From positions 17,039,075 through 17,103,074 of the forward strand of contig NC_064038.1 of assembly GCF_932526225.1 (NCBI RefSeq): a stretch of 64,000 nt of DNA, in the 5' to 3' direction. The DNA comes from Nematostella vectensis (lineage: Eukaryota > Cnidaria > Anthozoa > Actiniaria > Edwardsiidae). The notes below the pieces were generated by a model, which saw only the letters and a list, made by a program, of their open reading frames with translations, did not search any database and was not told the origin of the DNA. The position numbers were made by a program, and so were the translations under genes. This document shows positions 62,460 through 64,000 of this stretch, piece by piece (the stretch's first letter is position 1; every line of letters begins with the position of its first letter).

Positions 62460-64000
62460 ATATGACAAAGTGGCGATGGGTGGTGTACTTTCACAAATGA
62501 CAAAGTGGCGATGGGTGGTGTACTTTCACAAATGACAAAGTGGCGATGGGTGGTGTACTTTCACAAATGACAAAGTGGCGATGGGTGGTGTACTTTCACA
62601 AATGACAAAGTGGCGATGGGTGGTGTACTTTCACAAATGACAAAGTGGCGATGGGTGGTGTACTTTCACAAATGACAAAGTGGCGATGGGTGGTGTACTT
62701 TCACAAATGACAAAGTGGCGATGGGTGGTGTACTTTCACAAATGACAAAGTGGCGATGGGTGGTGTACTTTCACAAATGACAAAGTGGCGATTGGTGGTG
62801 TACTTTCACAAATGACAAAGTGGCGGTTGGTGGTGTACTTTCACAAAAGACAAAGTGGCGGTTGGTGGTGTACTTTCACAAAAGACAAAGTGGCGGTTGG
62901 TGGTGTACTTTCACAAATGACAAAGTGGCGATTGGTGGTGTTCTTACACAAATGACAAAGTGGCGATTGGTGGTGTTCTTACACGAATGACAGTGGCGAT
63001 TGGTGGTGTACTTACACAAATGACAGTGGCGATTGGTGGTGTACTTACACAAATGACAAAGTGGCGATTGGTGGTGTACTTACACAAATGACAAAGTGGC
63101 GATTGGTGGTGTACTTACACAAATGACAAAGTGGCGATTGGTGGTGTACTTACACAAATGACAAAGTGGCGATTGGTGGTGTACTTACACAAATGACAAA
63201 GTGGCGATTGGTGGTGTACTTACACATATGACAAAGTGGCGATTGGTGGTGTACTTACACAAATGACAAAGTGGCGATTGGTGGTGTACTTTCACATATG
63301 ACAAAGTGGCGATTGGTGGTGTACTTTCACATATGACGAAGGGATGATTGGTGTTGTACTTACACCTATGACAAAGGGATGATTGGTGGTGTACATACAC
63401 ATATGACATAGGGATGATTGGTGGTGTACTTAAACAAAAAACAAAGTGGCGACAAAGGGATGATTGGTGGTGTACTTACACAAATGACAAAGGGATGATT
63501 GGTGGTGTACTTACACAAATGACAAACGGATTAGTGGTGTTGTACTTACACATATGACAAACGGATTAGTGGTGTTGTACTTACACATATGACAAAGGGA
63601 TGATTGGTGGTGTACTTACACATATGACAAAGGGATGATTAGTGGTGTACTTACACATATGACAAAGGGATGATTGGTGGTGTACTTACACATGTGACAA
63701 AGTGGCGGTTGATGGTGTACTTTCACCTATACAAAGGGATGATTGGTGGTGTACTTACACATATGACAAAGGGATGATTGATGGTGTACTTACATTTATG
63801 AAGAAGGGATTAGTGGTGTTGTACTTTCACATATGACAAAGTGGCGATTGGTGGTGTACTTTCACATATGACGAAGGGATGATTGGTGTTGTACTTACAC
63901 CTATGACAAAAGGATGATTGGTGGTGTACATACACATATGACATAGGGATGATTGGTGGTGTACTTAAACAAAAAACAAAGTGGCGACAAAGGGATGATT
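62460..64000. repeat. Mosaic block copied from two places in the 35-bp satellite
   Basis: The first part (62,460 to about 62,925) repeats the GCGATGGG and AAAAGACAAAG series seen at about 45,950-46,450. The second (about 62,930 to the window end) repeats 48,298-49,368 at an offset of exactly 14,632 bp, including the ACGAATGACAGTGG deletion unit (48,351 and 62,983). The internal 535-bp spacing of the AACAAAAAACAAAG landmark (63,433, 63,968) is kept too. Confidence 0.85.

Larger units (their letters stand above)
44215..64000. repeat. 35-bp satellite, about 560 copies, in probable ADAL intron
   Basis: The unit is 35 bp (44,281 to 44,316 for one landmark) and includes GACAAAGTGGCGATTGG followed by TGGTGT(A/T)CTTACACA(A/T)AT. 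It continues past the right edge. Subfamilies are zoned: AGTGGCG(A/G)TTGG from 44,215 to about 48,700; AGGGATGATTGG from 48,700 to 53,250; AGGGATTATTGGTGTTGT from 53,250 to 56,640; mixed from there to 62,390; then GTGGCGAT again to about 63,300. Rare variants (AACCATCCCC, AACAAAAAACAAAG) identify segmental duplications. On the minus strand it would be transcribed as intron if the ADAL gene is intact. Confidence 0.95.

Overview
This window is eukaryotic DNA, most likely from an invertebrate animal; a cnidarian is my guess from overall character, not something I can prove here. It shows spliced exons with GT/AG borders, long AT-rich intergenic stretches and no bacterial gene organisation. Roughly three quarters of it is tandemly repeated. 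Most of the long open frames are by-products of arrays whose unit length is not a multiple of three and whose unit lacks stop codons.

Layout. 1-11,840: GC-rich minisatellite built from a 9-bp and a 13-bp module, with about 2.9-3.2 kb higher-order repeats. 11,840-13,060: pyrimidine-rich and AT-rich DNA with a decayed short tandem family. 13,080-19,711: four recognisable exons of a DNAJC13 (RME-8)-like gene on the minus strand. At least two are frameshifted and the J-domain exon is damaged, so this is a truncated, intron-bearing pseudogene fragment; a 3.4 kb array of 62-bp units lies in one of its introns. 20,830-22,870: three short AT-rich satellites. 24,533-25,126: a MITE-like inverted-repeat element. 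25,905-27,870: a 17-bp satellite that switches strand several times. 30,655-31,015 and 33,005-39,552: the same 20-bp satellite in opposite orientations; the large copy contains four copies of a 109-bp non-satellite insert. 39,600-42,010: frameshift-riddled relic of a mobile-element gene with a polymerase-like motif followed by a helicase P-loop and DE box. 43,964-44,155: intact terminal exon of adenosine deaminase-like protein (ADAL), minus strand. 44,215-64,000: at least 19.8 kb of a 35-bp satellite that begins about 60 bp upstream of that exon's splice acceptor, so it probably lies inside an ADAL intron that continues beyond the window.

No tRNA, rRNA, CRISPR array or complete protein-coding gene was found. 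The only coding sequence I would call functional is the ADAL terminal exon. The window mainly records satellite birth, segmental duplication inside arrays, inversion, transposon decay and loss of a duplicated gene.
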